DNA from: JOPF133 sp035505095
GTDB taxonomy: Bacteria; Acidobacteriota; Terriglobia; Bryobacterales; Bryobacteraceae
DNA length: 24,636 nucleotides
Assembly: GCA_035505095.1 (NCBI GenBank)
Contig: DATJRE010000553.1
Coordinates: 1-24,636, forward strand
Direction: 5' to 3'
A program made the translations under genes and the position numbers. The notes beneath the pieces were generated by a model. That model did not search any database, had not been told where the DNA came from, and worked only from the letters and a program-made list of their open reading frames with translations. The first letter of the stretch is position 1, and each line of letters starts with the position of its first letter. Shown here in pieces: positions 15,189 to 22,787 of the stretch.

Positions 15189-16349
15189 ATGTTTTCCTCG
15201 CGCTTCCAGTGGGATTTCCAGCCGAACCGCGTCACCCGGACTCTGCAGGCCCGCCGCCGCGCCGGCGCGCGCATTCTCGATCTGACCGAGTCCAACCCCA
15301 CCCACGCCAGCTTGGCCTATCCGCCGGAGATTCTGGCCGCCTTCGCCGACCCGGGCATCCTGCGCTACGACCCCGCCCCCGCCGGAATGCCTGCCGCCCG
15401 AGAGGCCGTCGCGGCCTACTATGCGCGGCGCGGCTGCGCGGTCGATCCCGGCCGCATCCTGCTCACCGCCAGCACCAGCGAAGCCTACGCCTACCTCTTC
15501 AAACTGCTGTGCGATCCGGGCGATGCGGTGCTCGTCCCGCGCCCGTCGTACCCCCTGTTCGAATTTCTCGCCCGCATGGAATCGGTCGAGGTGCGCCCGT
15601 ATCCCCTGGTCTATCACGGCGGGTGGAGCATCGATCTGGACGCGCTTGCCGCGGCTGTTACTGCGCACACCCGCGCCGTGGTGCTGGTGAATCCCAATAA
15701 CCCCACCGGGTCCTTCGTAAAGCTCGGCGAGTTGGAAGCCTTGGTCCGCCTCGCATCCGAACGCCGCCTGGCGCTCATCTCCGACGAAGTCTTCTCCGAC
15801 TACGCGCTCTCGGCCGATCCGGCGCGCGTGCCCACGCTCGCCGCAGTCGAAGACTGCCTGGCTTTTTCCATGAGCGGGCTTTCCAAAATCGCCGGGCTGC
15901 CGCAAATGAAGCTCGGCTGGATTGCCGCCGCGGGACCCGAACCGCTGCGCACCCAGGCCCTTGAGCGGCTGGAGTGGATCGCCGACACATACCTCTCCGT
16001 CGGCACGCCGGTGCAATGCGCGGCGGCGTCCCTGTTGCAATCGGGCGAGGCCGTGCAGGGCCAGATCCGCCGGCGCACCGCCGAAAACCTGGCTCTAGCG
16101 CGCGACCGGTTCGCCGGGTCGCCCGCAACCGTCCTCGCCCTAGAGGGCGGATGGTACCTCACCTTGCAGGTGCCGCGCGTGCGCAGCGAAGAGGATTGGG
16201 TGGTGGAGTTGCTCGAAAGGCAGGACCTGCTGGTGCAGCCCGGCTTCTTCTACGATTTCGAATCCGAGGCCTACCTGGTCCTCAGCCTGCTGACCGATCC
16301 GGAGGTGTTTCGCGAAGGCCTGGCGCGGTTGAGCCTCGCCGACTGGTGA
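15189..16349 (+). CDS. PLP-dependent aminotransferase, class I/II
   Basis: Fold-type I aminotransferase of 386 residues. The cofactor-binding set is present: NPNNPTG (168-174), D199 in LISDEVF and the PLP lysine K233 in MSGLSKIAG. N-terminal LDLTESNPTHA resembles the substrate-binding loop of aspartate/alanine-type aminotransferases. The amino-acid substrate cannot be assigned. The start at 15189 is taken because the family N-terminus begins there and a TACAAT box precedes it; the open frame upstream covers the promoter region and the end of the divergent aldolase gene. It is convergent with the Nudix gene, 23 bases apart. Confidence 0.92.
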   Translation: MFSSRFQWDFQPNRVTRTLQARRRAGARILDLTESNPTHASLAYPPEILAAFADPGILRYDPAPAGMPAAREAVAAYYARRGCAVDPGRILLTASTSEAYAYLFKLLCDPGDAVLVPRPSYPLFEFLARMESVEVRPYPLVYHGGWSIDLDALAAAVTAHTRAVVLVNPNNPTGSFVKLGELEALVRLASERRLALISDEVFSDYALSADPARVPTLAAVEDCLAFSMSGLSKIAGLPQMKLGWIAAAGPEPLRTQALERLEWIADTYLSVGTPVQCAAASLLQSGEAVQGQIRRRTAENLALARDRFAGSPATVLALEGGWYLTLQVPRVRSEEDWVVELLERQDLLVQPGFFYDFESEAYLVLSLLTDPEVFREGLARLSLADW

Positions 16350-16372
16350 TCGGGGATCGGTAACGGAGGCGC

Positions 16373-16837
16373 TCACCGGAACTTGCGCCGCTGGCGGAAG
16401 GCTTTCTCGATTACCCCCAGGGTGCCTTCGGTGATCTGTCTTTTGGGCAGATCCCGGCGCCGCACCCATTCCACCTGGCAGACATCGTCGCCCGCCGCCA
16501 GTTGGCCTCCGGTGATCCGGCACACGTAGTCGATCAGCACGTAGTGATACTCCGGGATCCCCTCGGCATCGCGCATGATGCGCTCGAAGATTTCCAGCAC
16601 GCCCAGAGGCTCGATTTCCAGTCCGGTCTCTTCGCGCACCTCGCGCCGCACCGCATCGGCCAGCGATTCGCCGGTTTCGAGCGCCCCGCCGGGCAGCGAC
16701 CACCAACCCTTCAGCGGCTGCTTGCCGCGCTGCGCCATCAGAATGCGGTCGCCATCCAGCAGGATCGCTCCCACCCCGACCAGCGGCCGCCGGGGATACC
16801 GCCGGTCGGACTCCGGAGGTGCATCCGATGGTGTCAA
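16373..16837 (-). CDS. Nudix hydrolase
   Basis: Hydrolyses a nucleoside diphosphate linked to another group, such as ADP-ribose. The Nudix box runs from GALETGESLADAVRR into EVREETGLEI, matching Gx5Ex7REUxEExGU with all acidic metal ligands in place. The 154-residue length is normal, and the segment YPRRPLVGVGAILL before the box is usual. No ATG exists before the domain; the TTG at 16837 is the best start, with GGGGAG 7 bases before it. This TTG overlaps the TGA of an unassigned upstream frame. The specific substrate is unknown. Confidence 0.9.
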   Translation of the reverse strand: MTPSDAPPESDRRYPRRPLVGVGAILLDGDRILMAQRGKQPLKGWWSLPGGALETGESLADAVRREVREETGLEIEPLGVLEIFERIMRDAEGIPEYHYVLIDYVCRITGGQLAAGDDVCQVEWVRRRDLPKRQITEGTLGVIEKAFRQRRKFR

Positions 16838-17400
16838 TCAGCGATCTCCCCGCACAGCACCGACATGCCGCCCCGCGGACCATCCTTGCGCGATGCCCAA
16901 TCCGCGCCCGTGCACCCGGCGCCCGGCCGATTCAGCCACCAGGGGTTGTGCTGACGCGAGCCATTTTCGCCGCGCTCCGGCGGAGAGCGACCCCGCTTCA
17001 CCGCGGAGACACCAAAAGCCAAGTCGGCGCAGGCAGCCTCGGCCACGCCACCGCGGTGCGTTCGTGCCCTCGCCTTGGTCTTCTCCGCCCTTTCTCCGCG
17101 CTCTCCGCGTCTCCCCGGAAACTCCGCTCCCTCTGAGACCTTTCCTTCCTTTGGGTCTTCTCCGCGCTTCCTCCGCGTCTCCGTGTCTCCGCGTCGAATG
17201 GGCCCAGCGACCGCCTCTGGCCTGTCGGGAGTTTGCTCGCGCCAAGAAGATTGACAGCAGTGGATGCGTCTGCTCTGCGGTGAAGCCGACCCTCGCATCT
17301 CCGTCGCGCCTCGGCACAGTGCGAACCATCCCCGCAGCCGACTCGGAAGCATGGGGATTCAGGTGGTGGAGGCCTGCCGCCGCAGCTCGGTCCGCAGGGG
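16838..17400. other. 563-bp region between Nudix and SMP-30 genes
   Basis: No recognised gene. The middle (16997-17284) is repeat copy B. The part next to Nudix (16838-16996) continues on the minus strand as an open frame ending in MSVLCGEIAD-stop at 16834, which overlaps the Nudix TTG; it might be the tail of a broken gene. The 116 bases next to the SMP-30 stop show nothing I can name. Confidence 0.6.
16997..17284. mobile_element. MITE-like palindromic repeat, copy B (288 bp)
   Basis: Begins TTCACCGCGGAG and ends CTCTGCGGTGAA, whose complement differs at one position, so it has 12-bp terminal inverted repeats (13 of 14 bases match when extended to GCTTCACC). The interior contains CTCCGCGT-type octamers. 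Bases 17120-17183 match 24106-24169 of copy D at 55 of 64 positions, and the last 42 bases match at 33 of 42, by hand alignment. No transposase is encoded. It behaves like a non-autonomous element or an extended intergenic repeat. Confidence 0.75.
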
Positions 17401-18297
17401 TCACTCGGCGCCCTTCCCGTCCATCCGCAGGCGATAGACAAACGCGCCGGAGGTCACGATCAGCGACTTGCCATCCGCCTCGCCGAAGGTGCAGTTGGAG
17501 ACCCGGCCCTTGATCGGGATGGTATGGAGATGCTGGCCCCCCGGCGTGTAGATCTCGATGCCGTTGGCCGTCACGTACAGATTGCCCTTGTCATCCACCG
17601 CCATGCCGCCCGGCACTCCCTCGATTCCCGAGATCAGCACGCGTTCGTTGGAGGTGTCGCCGTTGCGGTCCACGTCGTACACCCGCACGTTGCGCTCGTC
17701 GCTGTTCACCACATAGAGCAGCCGTCCGTTGGGCGAAAGGGCGATGCCGTTGGGCCGCCCCGCCGGCTTCGCCACCAGCTTCATGGGACCCTTCGGCGGG
17801 ATGTGGTATACGCCATAAAACTCCAGCTCGCGGCTGTCCGCCTGGCTGCCGAAGGCCGGGTCGGTAAAGTAGACATGCCCGGTGCGGCTCACCGTCACAT
17901 CGTTGGGAGCGTTCAGGCGCTTGCCTTCCCAACGCTCCGCGATCACTTCCACCACGCCTTTCTTATCCGTGCGGGTGACGCGGCGGGCGTGGGTTTCGCA
18001 GGTGTACAGGCGGCCTTCGCCGTCGAAGGCGTTGCCGCTGGGGCCGTGGGCGTCCTCGCGGTACACCTCGCTCACGTGGCCGGGGACCCACTTCCAGAGT
18101 TTACCGGTGGGGGTATCGCTGAAAATCAAGTAGCCGTCCTTCGACCAGGCCGGCCCTTCGGTGTAAGTCAGCCCCTGCGCCAGGCGCTCGATTTGGATCT
18201 TGGAGAAGTCCTGCGCGGCCAGCGGCAGCATGCCGATCGCGGCGCTCACTAACCAGCGGGAAAGCGGCATCGGCCGGAGATGCCGGCGGGTCTTCAC
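17401..18297 (-). CDS. Exported SMP-30/gluconolactonase-like beta-propeller protein
   Basis: Six-bladed propeller of the SMP-30/gluconolactonase/LRE family, probably a lactonase for a sugar acid. A signal peptide (SRWLVSAAIGMLPLAAQ) indicates export. Likely divalent-metal ligands are E48 in TEGPAW, N183 in RPNGIA and the first or second Asp of VDDKGN. The loop RLNAPNDV is also typical. The GTG at 18297, three bases past the BON gene stop and with AAGGAG nine bases before it, is my start; ATG 18270 would shorten the signal region. It closes the phoH-era operon. The aldolase gene at 14420 may belong to similar sugar-acid metabolism, but they are not adjacent. Confidence 0.88.
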   Translation of the reverse strand: MKTRRHLRPMPLSRWLVSAAIGMLPLAAQDFSKIQIERLAQGLTYTEGPAWSKDGYLIFSDTPTGKLWKWVPGHVSEVYREDAHGPSGNAFDGEGRLYTCETHARRVTRTDKKGVVEVIAERWEGKRLNAPNDVTVSRTGHVYFTDPAFGSQADSRELEFYGVYHIPPKGPMKLVAKPAGRPNGIALSPNGRLLYVVNSDERNVRVYDVDRNGDTSNERVLISGIEGVPGGMAVDDKGNLYVTANGIEIYTPGGQHLHTIPIKGRVSNCTFGEADGKSLIVTSGAFVYRLRMDGKGAE

Positions 18298-18300
18298 CCG

Positions 18301-18597
18301 CTATTTCTCCTTGACCGTAAGGTTGTTGACCACGTCTTTGACGCCCTTGATTTTCTTGGCGAGCTTGGCTGCCTTGCCCCGGGCGGCCTCGGTGTCCACG
18401 GCGCCTGCCAGGATCACCACGCCCTGCTTGCAATCTACGTTGATCGCGCCACCCTTGACTTCCTGGTCGCCGGCCAGTTTGATGCGTACCTCATCGACGA
18501 TCACATCGTCGCTGATGGGTTTGTTGTCGGCCAGGCAGAAGCTGGCGATAAAGCAAATCGCCAGGATGACAGAGCAGATTCTAATGATCATCTTCAC
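18301..18597 (-). CDS. Small exported BON-domain protein
   Basis: A 98-residue protein with a signal peptide (MIIRICSVILAICFIASFCLA) and one BON domain (about 28-96), recognisable from GVVILAGAVDTEAARGKAAK and VKDVVNNLTV. BON domains are thought to bind phospholipid or stabilise the envelope, as in OsmY. It is probably periplasmic. The cysteine before the cleavage region does not fit a lipobox. Its start (GTG 18597, or ATG 18591) lies inside the last codons of era, giving a 17-base overlap and likely coupled translation. Confidence 0.85.
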   Translation of the reverse strand: MKMIIRICSVILAICFIASFCLADNKPISDDVIVDEVRIKLAGDQEVKGGAINVDCKQGVVILAGAVDTEAARGKAAKLAKKIKGVKDVVNNLTVKEK

Positions 18598-19498
18598 CGC
18601 TCATTGTACGCCAGTCCAGCGCGTCCAGGAAGATAGCCTTTTCGCGCCATGCCTCCTCCACCCGTACGTGTAAGTCCAGATACACCTTAATACCGAACAG
18701 CCGTTCGATTTCCAGGCGCGCCTCGGTGCCGATCTTCTTCAGCATGGCGCCGCCGGCCCCGATCACGATGCGCTTCTGGCCGGGCCGCTCCACACGGATG
18801 GTGGCGAAGATGCGGGTAAGCCGCGGAGTCTCCTCCCAGCGGTCCACCGTCACCGCGACGGCATGCGGCACCTCCTGGCGGGTGGCCGCGATGGCTTTCT
18901 CGCGGATCAGTTCGGCGGCCAGGAAGCGCTCGGGCTGGTCGGTGACGTAATCCTCGGGGAAGTAAGCCGGGCCTTCGGGCAGACGCTCGATCACGGCGCT
19001 GCGCAGTTCGGCAAGGCCATCGCCTTTGAGCGCCGAGACCGGCACGCAATCGGCGAATGCGTGGTCCGCCTGGTATTGCTCGATGAGCGGCAGGAGGCGG
19101 GCTTTGTCGGGCAGACGGTCGATCTTGTTGAGCACCAGAAGCACCGGCGCGCCGGTCTTGGCGGCCAGTTGGATGGCGCGGTGATCCTCCTCGCCGAAAG
19201 GGCGGGTTGCGTCGGCTACGAACAGCAGCAGGTCGCGCTCTTCGATGGCCGCGCGCAGGGAGTGCATGAGCCGCCGGTTGAGCGGCGAATCACCCTGGTG
19301 AATTCCGGGCGTGTCCACGAAGACGATCTGCGCGCCGGGGAGGTTGACCACCCCCTGGATGGTGGTGCGGGTGGTCTGCGGCTGGTCGGCCACGATGGCC
19401 ACTTTCTGCCCGACCAGGGCGTTTAGCAGAGTGGACTTGCCGGCATTGGGACGTCCCACGATGGAGACGAATCCGGACTTCAAGGCGGCGGGCGTCAT
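18581..19498 (-). CDS. era: GTPase Era
   Basis: Ribosome-assembly GTPase that binds the 3' end of 16S rRNA. G1 is GRPNAGKST (residues 15-23), G3 is DTPGIHQG and G4 is NKID. The C-terminal KH domain carries GAGGAMLKKIGTEARLE. The 305-residue length matches. ATG 19498 is chosen because it overlaps the corC stop as ATGA and removes an Arg-rich leader. The ybeY-corC-era order around 16S rRNA maturation is conserved in many bacteria. Confidence 0.97.
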   Translation of the reverse strand: MTPAALKSGFVSIVGRPNAGKSTLLNALVGQKVAIVADQPQTTRTTIQGVVNLPGAQIVFVDTPGIHQGDSPLNRRLMHSLRAAIEERDLLLFVADATRPFGEEDHRAIQLAAKTGAPVLLVLNKIDRLPDKARLLPLIEQYQADHAFADCVPVSALKGDGLAELRSAVIERLPEGPAYFPEDYVTDQPERFLAAELIREKAIAATRQEVPHAVAVTVDRWEETPRLTRIFATIRVERPGQKRIVIGAGGAMLKKIGTEARLEIERLFGIKVYLDLHVRVEEAWREKAIFLDALDWRTMSGEDDH

Positions 19499-20754
19499 TC
19501 GTGGGCCACGGCTTGCGACTTGGTCAGCCGCACTTGTTCGACGCGGCGGTCGTCGCTGGCCAGCACTTCGATGCGCACGCCATCGCGGTCCACCACCTCG
19601 CCCGGCTGCGGCACGCGGCCGAGCCACTCGCCAACCAGGCCGCCGATGGTGGTGGATTCGATATCCTCCTCGCGGTGGAAGGAATCGAAGAGATCGGCGA
19701 CGCGATCCAGATCGAAGCTGCCGGAGACGATGAAGCCGCCCTGGCCGTCCTCTTTGATGTCGCTATCGGGCTCGTGCTCATCGCGGATTTCGCCGATGAT
19801 GACTTCGAGCAGGTCCTCCATGGTGGCCAGGCCGGCGGTGTTGCCGTATTCGTCCACCACGATGACCATGTGGGTGTTTTCCTGCTGCATCTGGCGCATC
19901 AGGTCGTGGACGGGCTTGGTTTCGGGGACGAAGCTGACGGGGCGCAGCAGCTCGCGGACGCTGCGGCGCTCGCGCTCGGATTCCTCCTGCTCGAACATGT
20001 CGCGGACGTGGACGAAACCGATGATCTGGTCGATGTTCTGCTCATAGACCGGAATGCGCGAAAACTGCTCGTTGATGACGAGCTGGCGCAACTGCTCCAG
20101 AGACGCGTCGGCGGGGATGGCCACAATATCGGGACGGGCAGTCATGACTTCGCGGACCACTTTGTCGCCGAACTCGACCACCGACTGGATCAGCTTGCGG
20201 TCCTGCTCTTCGATCAGCCCTTCTTCGGTGCCCGCGGAAATCAAGGCATCGATGTTTTCGGCGGGGGTGGGCTTTTCCTCGGCGGTGGTTTCATCGGCCA
20301 GTTCCACCAGGGATTGGAAGAATTCGAGGGCCACCACCCACGGCCGGGCGACCCAGGCCAAGCCGCGCACCAGCGGCGCGAGCGGCACCAGCCAGTGTCC
20401 GCTGGTGCGGCGGTACAGGAGTTGCGGCAGGGCATACGAGAAGACCACCATGGTGAGCCAGACGGCCAGCACGGTCTGCCAGAAAACCGCCGCGTGCCAG
20501 GGCTGGCTGTCGGTGATCCAGGCGAATTCCAGGACGCCCAGCAGGACCAGCAGCGAGTGCTTGATGAGCGAGAAGGATTCGTTGCCGTGCTCGGTTTTGA
20601 TGCCAATCAGGTCTTCGAGGGTATCTTTGAAGAAGCGCAGGGAGACGCGGTCGCGGGTGCGCAGGCGCATGCTCTCCAGGTACAGGAGCTGTACGAAAGT
20701 CACGATAGCCAGCAACGGGGCGGCCACGGCGGTGGCCGCTATGACTGCCCACAT
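19495..20754 (-). CDS. CorC/HlyC-family protein (CNNM-like, CBS pair)
   Basis: Inner-membrane protein of the hemolysin C/CorC group, linked to magnesium or cobalt efflux. The N-terminal third is a DUF21/CNNM-like membrane region with several hydrophobic helices. Two CBS domains follow, around VREVMTARPDIVAIPADAS and THMVIVVDEYGNTAGLATME, then a CorC_HlyC domain ending near residue 405. The length is about 419. The junction with ybeY reads GTGATG over the ybeY TGA, so either GTG 20757 or ATG 20754 could serve. The era start overlaps its stop. Confidence 0.92.
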   Translation of the reverse strand: MWAVIAATAVAAPLLAIVTFVQLLYLESMRLRTRDRVSLRFFKDTLEDLIGIKTEHGNESFSLIKHSLLVLLGVLEFAWITDSQPWHAAVFWQTVLAVWLTMVVFSYALPQLLYRRTSGHWLVPLAPLVRGLAWVARPWVVALEFFQSLVELADETTAEEKPTPAENIDALISAGTEEGLIEEQDRKLIQSVVEFGDKVVREVMTARPDIVAIPADASLEQLRQLVINEQFSRIPVYEQNIDQIIGFVHVRDMFEQEESERERRSVRELLRPVSFVPETKPVHDLMRQMQQENTHMVIVVDEYGNTAGLATMEDLLEVIIGEIRDEHEPDSDIKEDGQGGFIVSGSFDLDRVADLFDSFHREEDIESTTIGGLVGEWLGRVPQPGEVVDRDGVRIEVLASDDRRVEQVRLTKSQAVAHE

Positions 20755-21305
20755 CACCGTTGCACCCGCTCAATCAAGCCGCAGGCCAGGCCGAGGCGCG
20801 CGCGCCAGCGGCGTTCGCTGCGGTCCATGCGGCCGTCGCCGTTTTCGTGGTCCATGCCCAGCAGATGGAGCAACCCATGGAGCATGAGAATGCGGATTTC
20901 CTCTTCGGGGCTGTGGCCAAAATGGCGCGCCTGGGTGCGGGCGCGCTGGATGGAGATGGCCAGATCGCCCAGGTGCGGCGCGGGGGCGCCGGGCGCGGAA
21001 GGAAAGGAGAGCACGTCGGTGGGGTGATCCCGGCCCCGAAAGTCGCGATTGAGCCGGCGCATCTCGCCATCGCCGGTAATCAGGCAATCGAAGGATCGGC
21101 CGCGGGCGACCTCGCGCTGGAGCCTGCGGGCGAAGAGGTGGAGTGCCCGCGGACGGAGATCTTTGACCGGGCGGCGGAGGATGAGGGTGGCGCCAGGAAC
21201 ACTGGACGCGGAGGCACGGAGGCCCGCAGACGGCCATTTGGTTTCCTCCGCGTCTCCGCGTCTCCGCGTCAAAGCCCTTGCGCCCGGTGATTCTGAGGGG
21301 GACAT
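20754..21305 (-). CDS. ybeY: Endoribonuclease YbeY with repeat-derived N-terminus
   Basis: Zinc-dependent RNase needed for 16S rRNA 3'-end maturation and ribosome quality control. The metal motif H-x3-H-x5-H is in HGLLHLLGMDH, preceded by the conserved RGRDHPTDVLSFP. The family domain begins near TLILRRPVKDLR, yet no ATG, GTG, TTG or CTG lies in frame between the upstream repeat and that point. Translation must therefore start earlier: ATG 21305, TTG 21317 (overlapping the phoH stop as TTGA) or TTG 21272. All three make repeat copy C part of the protein, as TRRRGDAEET and GLRASASS. The result is about 183 residues, some 30 more than usual. Confidence 0.9.
   Translation of the reverse strand: MSPSESPGARALTRRRGDAEETKWPSAGLRASASSVPGATLILRRPVKDLRPRALHLFARRLQREVARGRSFDCLITGDGEMRRLNRDFRGRDHPTDVLSFPSAPGAPAPHLGDLAISIQRARTQARHFGHSPEEEIRILMLHGLLHLLGMDHENGDGRMDRSERRWRARLGLACGLIERVQR
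21206..21269. repeat. Octamer-built palindromic repeat, copy C, inside ybeY
   Basis: The right arm (21246-21269) is three perfect CTCCGCGT octamers; the left arm (21206-21221) is ACGCGGAG followed by GCACGGAG. The 24-base centre has no similarity to copy A that I can see. It lies within the translated N-terminal segment of ybeY rather than in a gap. Confidence 0.85.
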
Positions 21306-21313
21306 GAGTGCGC

Positions 21314-22333
21314 TCAAACCTGCGGAGCGGCTTCCTGCGGCGGGGTTTCGGGCTCGCCCAGCTTGAGGGTGAGTTGACGACCGGCGCCGATGGTTTCGTT
21401 GTACCGCTCGTAGGCCTTCACGATGCGCTGTACCAGCGTGTGGCGGACTACGTCTTTTTCGTCGAACTGGACGAAGCTGATGCCTTCGACACCCTTGAGT
21501 ACCTCGGTGGCGTCAATCAGGCCGCTGCGCCGGGCGTTGGGCAAATCGATCTGGGTGATGTCGCCGTTCACCACCATCTTGGAATTGAAGCCCTGGCGGG
21601 TGAGAACCATTTTCATCTGCTCGGGGGTGCTGTTCTGGGCTTCGTCCAGAATGATGAAGCTGTCGTTCAAGGTACGCCCGCGCATGAACGCGATGGGGGC
21701 CACTTCGATGGCGTTGCGCTCCAGCAGCTTTTCCACCCGGTCGCTTTCGAGCATGTCGTAGAGCGCGGCGTACAGCGGCCGCAGGTAGGGATCGACCTTT
21801 TCCTGAAGGGTGCCGGGGAGGAAGCCCAGGCGCTCACCGGCCTCCACGGCGGGCCGGGTCAGGATGATGCGCGAGACCTGCTTATTGGTGAGCGCGGAGA
21901 TCGCCATGGCGACGGCGAGATAGGTCTTGCCGGTGCCGGCCGGACCGATGCCAAAGACCAGGTCGTTGCGCTCGATGGCTTCCAGGTAGCGCCGCTGGTT
22001 GACGGATTTCGGCGCCAGCATCTTCTTGCCGAAGTTGCGCTGCTTGCCGCTGCGGACCAGGGCGCGCAGCGAGACTTCGCGATCGATGGTGACGACGCGC
22101 AGGTAGCTGTTGAGGTCGCCGTTGGTGAAGGCGTGGCCTTCGCGCAGGAGGGTGTTGTAGTCTTCCAGGATGGTCTCGGCGCGGGAGACATTCTCGGCCT
22201 CACCCTCAATTTCCAGGTTGTTGTCGACCAGTTGAGTGTGGACGCCGAGTCCCGACTCGATCAGCCGGATGTTCTCGTCGCGGGTGCCAAAGAGGCTTTC
22301 CACGCCTCGGATGATGCTCACGCTAGCTTTCAT
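21314..22333 (-). CDS. phoH: PhoH-like ATPase
   Basis: Predicted RNA-linked ATPase of the PhoH family, 339 residues. It has an N-terminal KH-like part, Walker A GPAGTGKTY (130-138), Walker B FIILDEAQN (226-234) and the conserved KMVVNGDITQIDLP. The phoH-ybeY pairing is common and ties it to RNA or ribosome maturation. A TGGTATAAT promoter begins at 22462, leaving a leader of about 114 bases. A GGAGG sits 17 bases before the ATG, too far for a normal ribosome binding site, within a region that can pair as CTGG/CCAG. Confidence 0.95.
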   Translation of the reverse strand: MKASVSIIRGVESLFGTRDENIRLIESGLGVHTQLVDNNLEIEGEAENVSRAETILEDYNTLLREGHAFTNGDLNSYLRVVTIDREVSLRALVRSGKQRNFGKKMLAPKSVNQRRYLEAIERNDLVFGIGPAGTGKTYLAVAMAISALTNKQVSRIILTRPAVEAGERLGFLPGTLQEKVDPYLRPLYAALYDMLESDRVEKLLERNAIEVAPIAFMRGRTLNDSFIILDEAQNSTPEQMKMVLTRQGFNSKMVVNGDITQIDLPNARRSGLIDATEVLKGVEGISFVQFDEKDVVRHTLVQRIVKAYERYNETIGAGRQLTLKLGEPETPPQEAAPQV

Positions 22334-22453
22334 TGATGGGAAGCTGGGTACCTCCAGGATCGGCTAAAACGGGACAGAGGGGGACGCTCGGACAGGGGCC
22401 CTTCAGAAGTTCGATAACCCGCAGGTGCGGGCCGATGAAAACCATCTGCATAC

Positions 22454-22462
22454 ATTATACCA
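22454..22462 (-). promoter_or_regulatory. Extended -10 promoter (TGgTATAAT) of the phoH operon
   Basis: On the minus strand TGG-TATAAT is a perfect extended -10 box. It overlaps the TAA stop of the preceding 110-residue gene, so the phoH operon has its own promoter inside the end of the upstream cassette. No good -35 is visible, as often with extended -10 promoters. The predicted leader contains a CCCGC-ACCT-GCGGG hairpin. Confidence 0.6.
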
Positions 22463-22787
22463 GCGGGAATCGCGGGAATTCATCCTCTTCGGGCCGATCC
22501 GTCCGGTCGGGCTGCGCGGCGGCGCCGGATTCTCCAAGCGGGCCTTTCGGCCCTAACTTGCGGGCGAAGGTGGCCAGCAGGTCGTCATCGTCGCCGCGTT
22601 CCAAGTCGCCGCCGCCCAAGTCATCCCAAAGGTCCTGGGGGATATTGATCTGTGCCAGACGGGCACGCAGTTCGCGGAGGCGTTCGGCGCGCTGCGAACC
22701 GGCCTCGCCGGACAGGATCTCCTCAAGCGCCATCTGGATCTCGACAATTTCCAAGCTATCGGGCTGCCCCGGTTGTTGAGGACTCAT
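22455..22787 (-). CDS. Hypothetical acidic protein, third gene of the rrf2 cassette
   Basis: A 110-residue protein I do not recognise. Residues about 12-50 are helical (LEIVEIQMALEEILSG then RAERLRELRARLAQINI), followed by an acidic stretch with GDDDDL and a Pro/Asp/Glu-rich, probably disordered end. There is no signal peptide or membrane segment. ATG 22787 overlaps the stop of the heptad-repeat gene as ATGA, so it should be translated together with it. The last codons coincide with the phoH promoter. Confidence 0.7.
   Translation of the reverse strand: MSPQQPGQPDSLEIVEIQMALEEILSGEAGSQRAERLRELRARLAQINIPQDLWDDLGGGDLERGDDDDLLATFARKLGPKGPLGESGAAAQPDRTDRPEEDEFPRFPLV

Noticed and set aside
16834..17404. 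Arg-rich frames across repeat copy B (172 and 188 codons)
   Set aside because: Translations of the repeat itself; similar peptides arise from copy D in the same frame, showing shared DNA rather than a gene.
19501..21027. 508-codon plus-strand frame over corC and ybeY
   Set aside because: Shadow frame; the minus strand encodes clear CBS and YbeY motifs.
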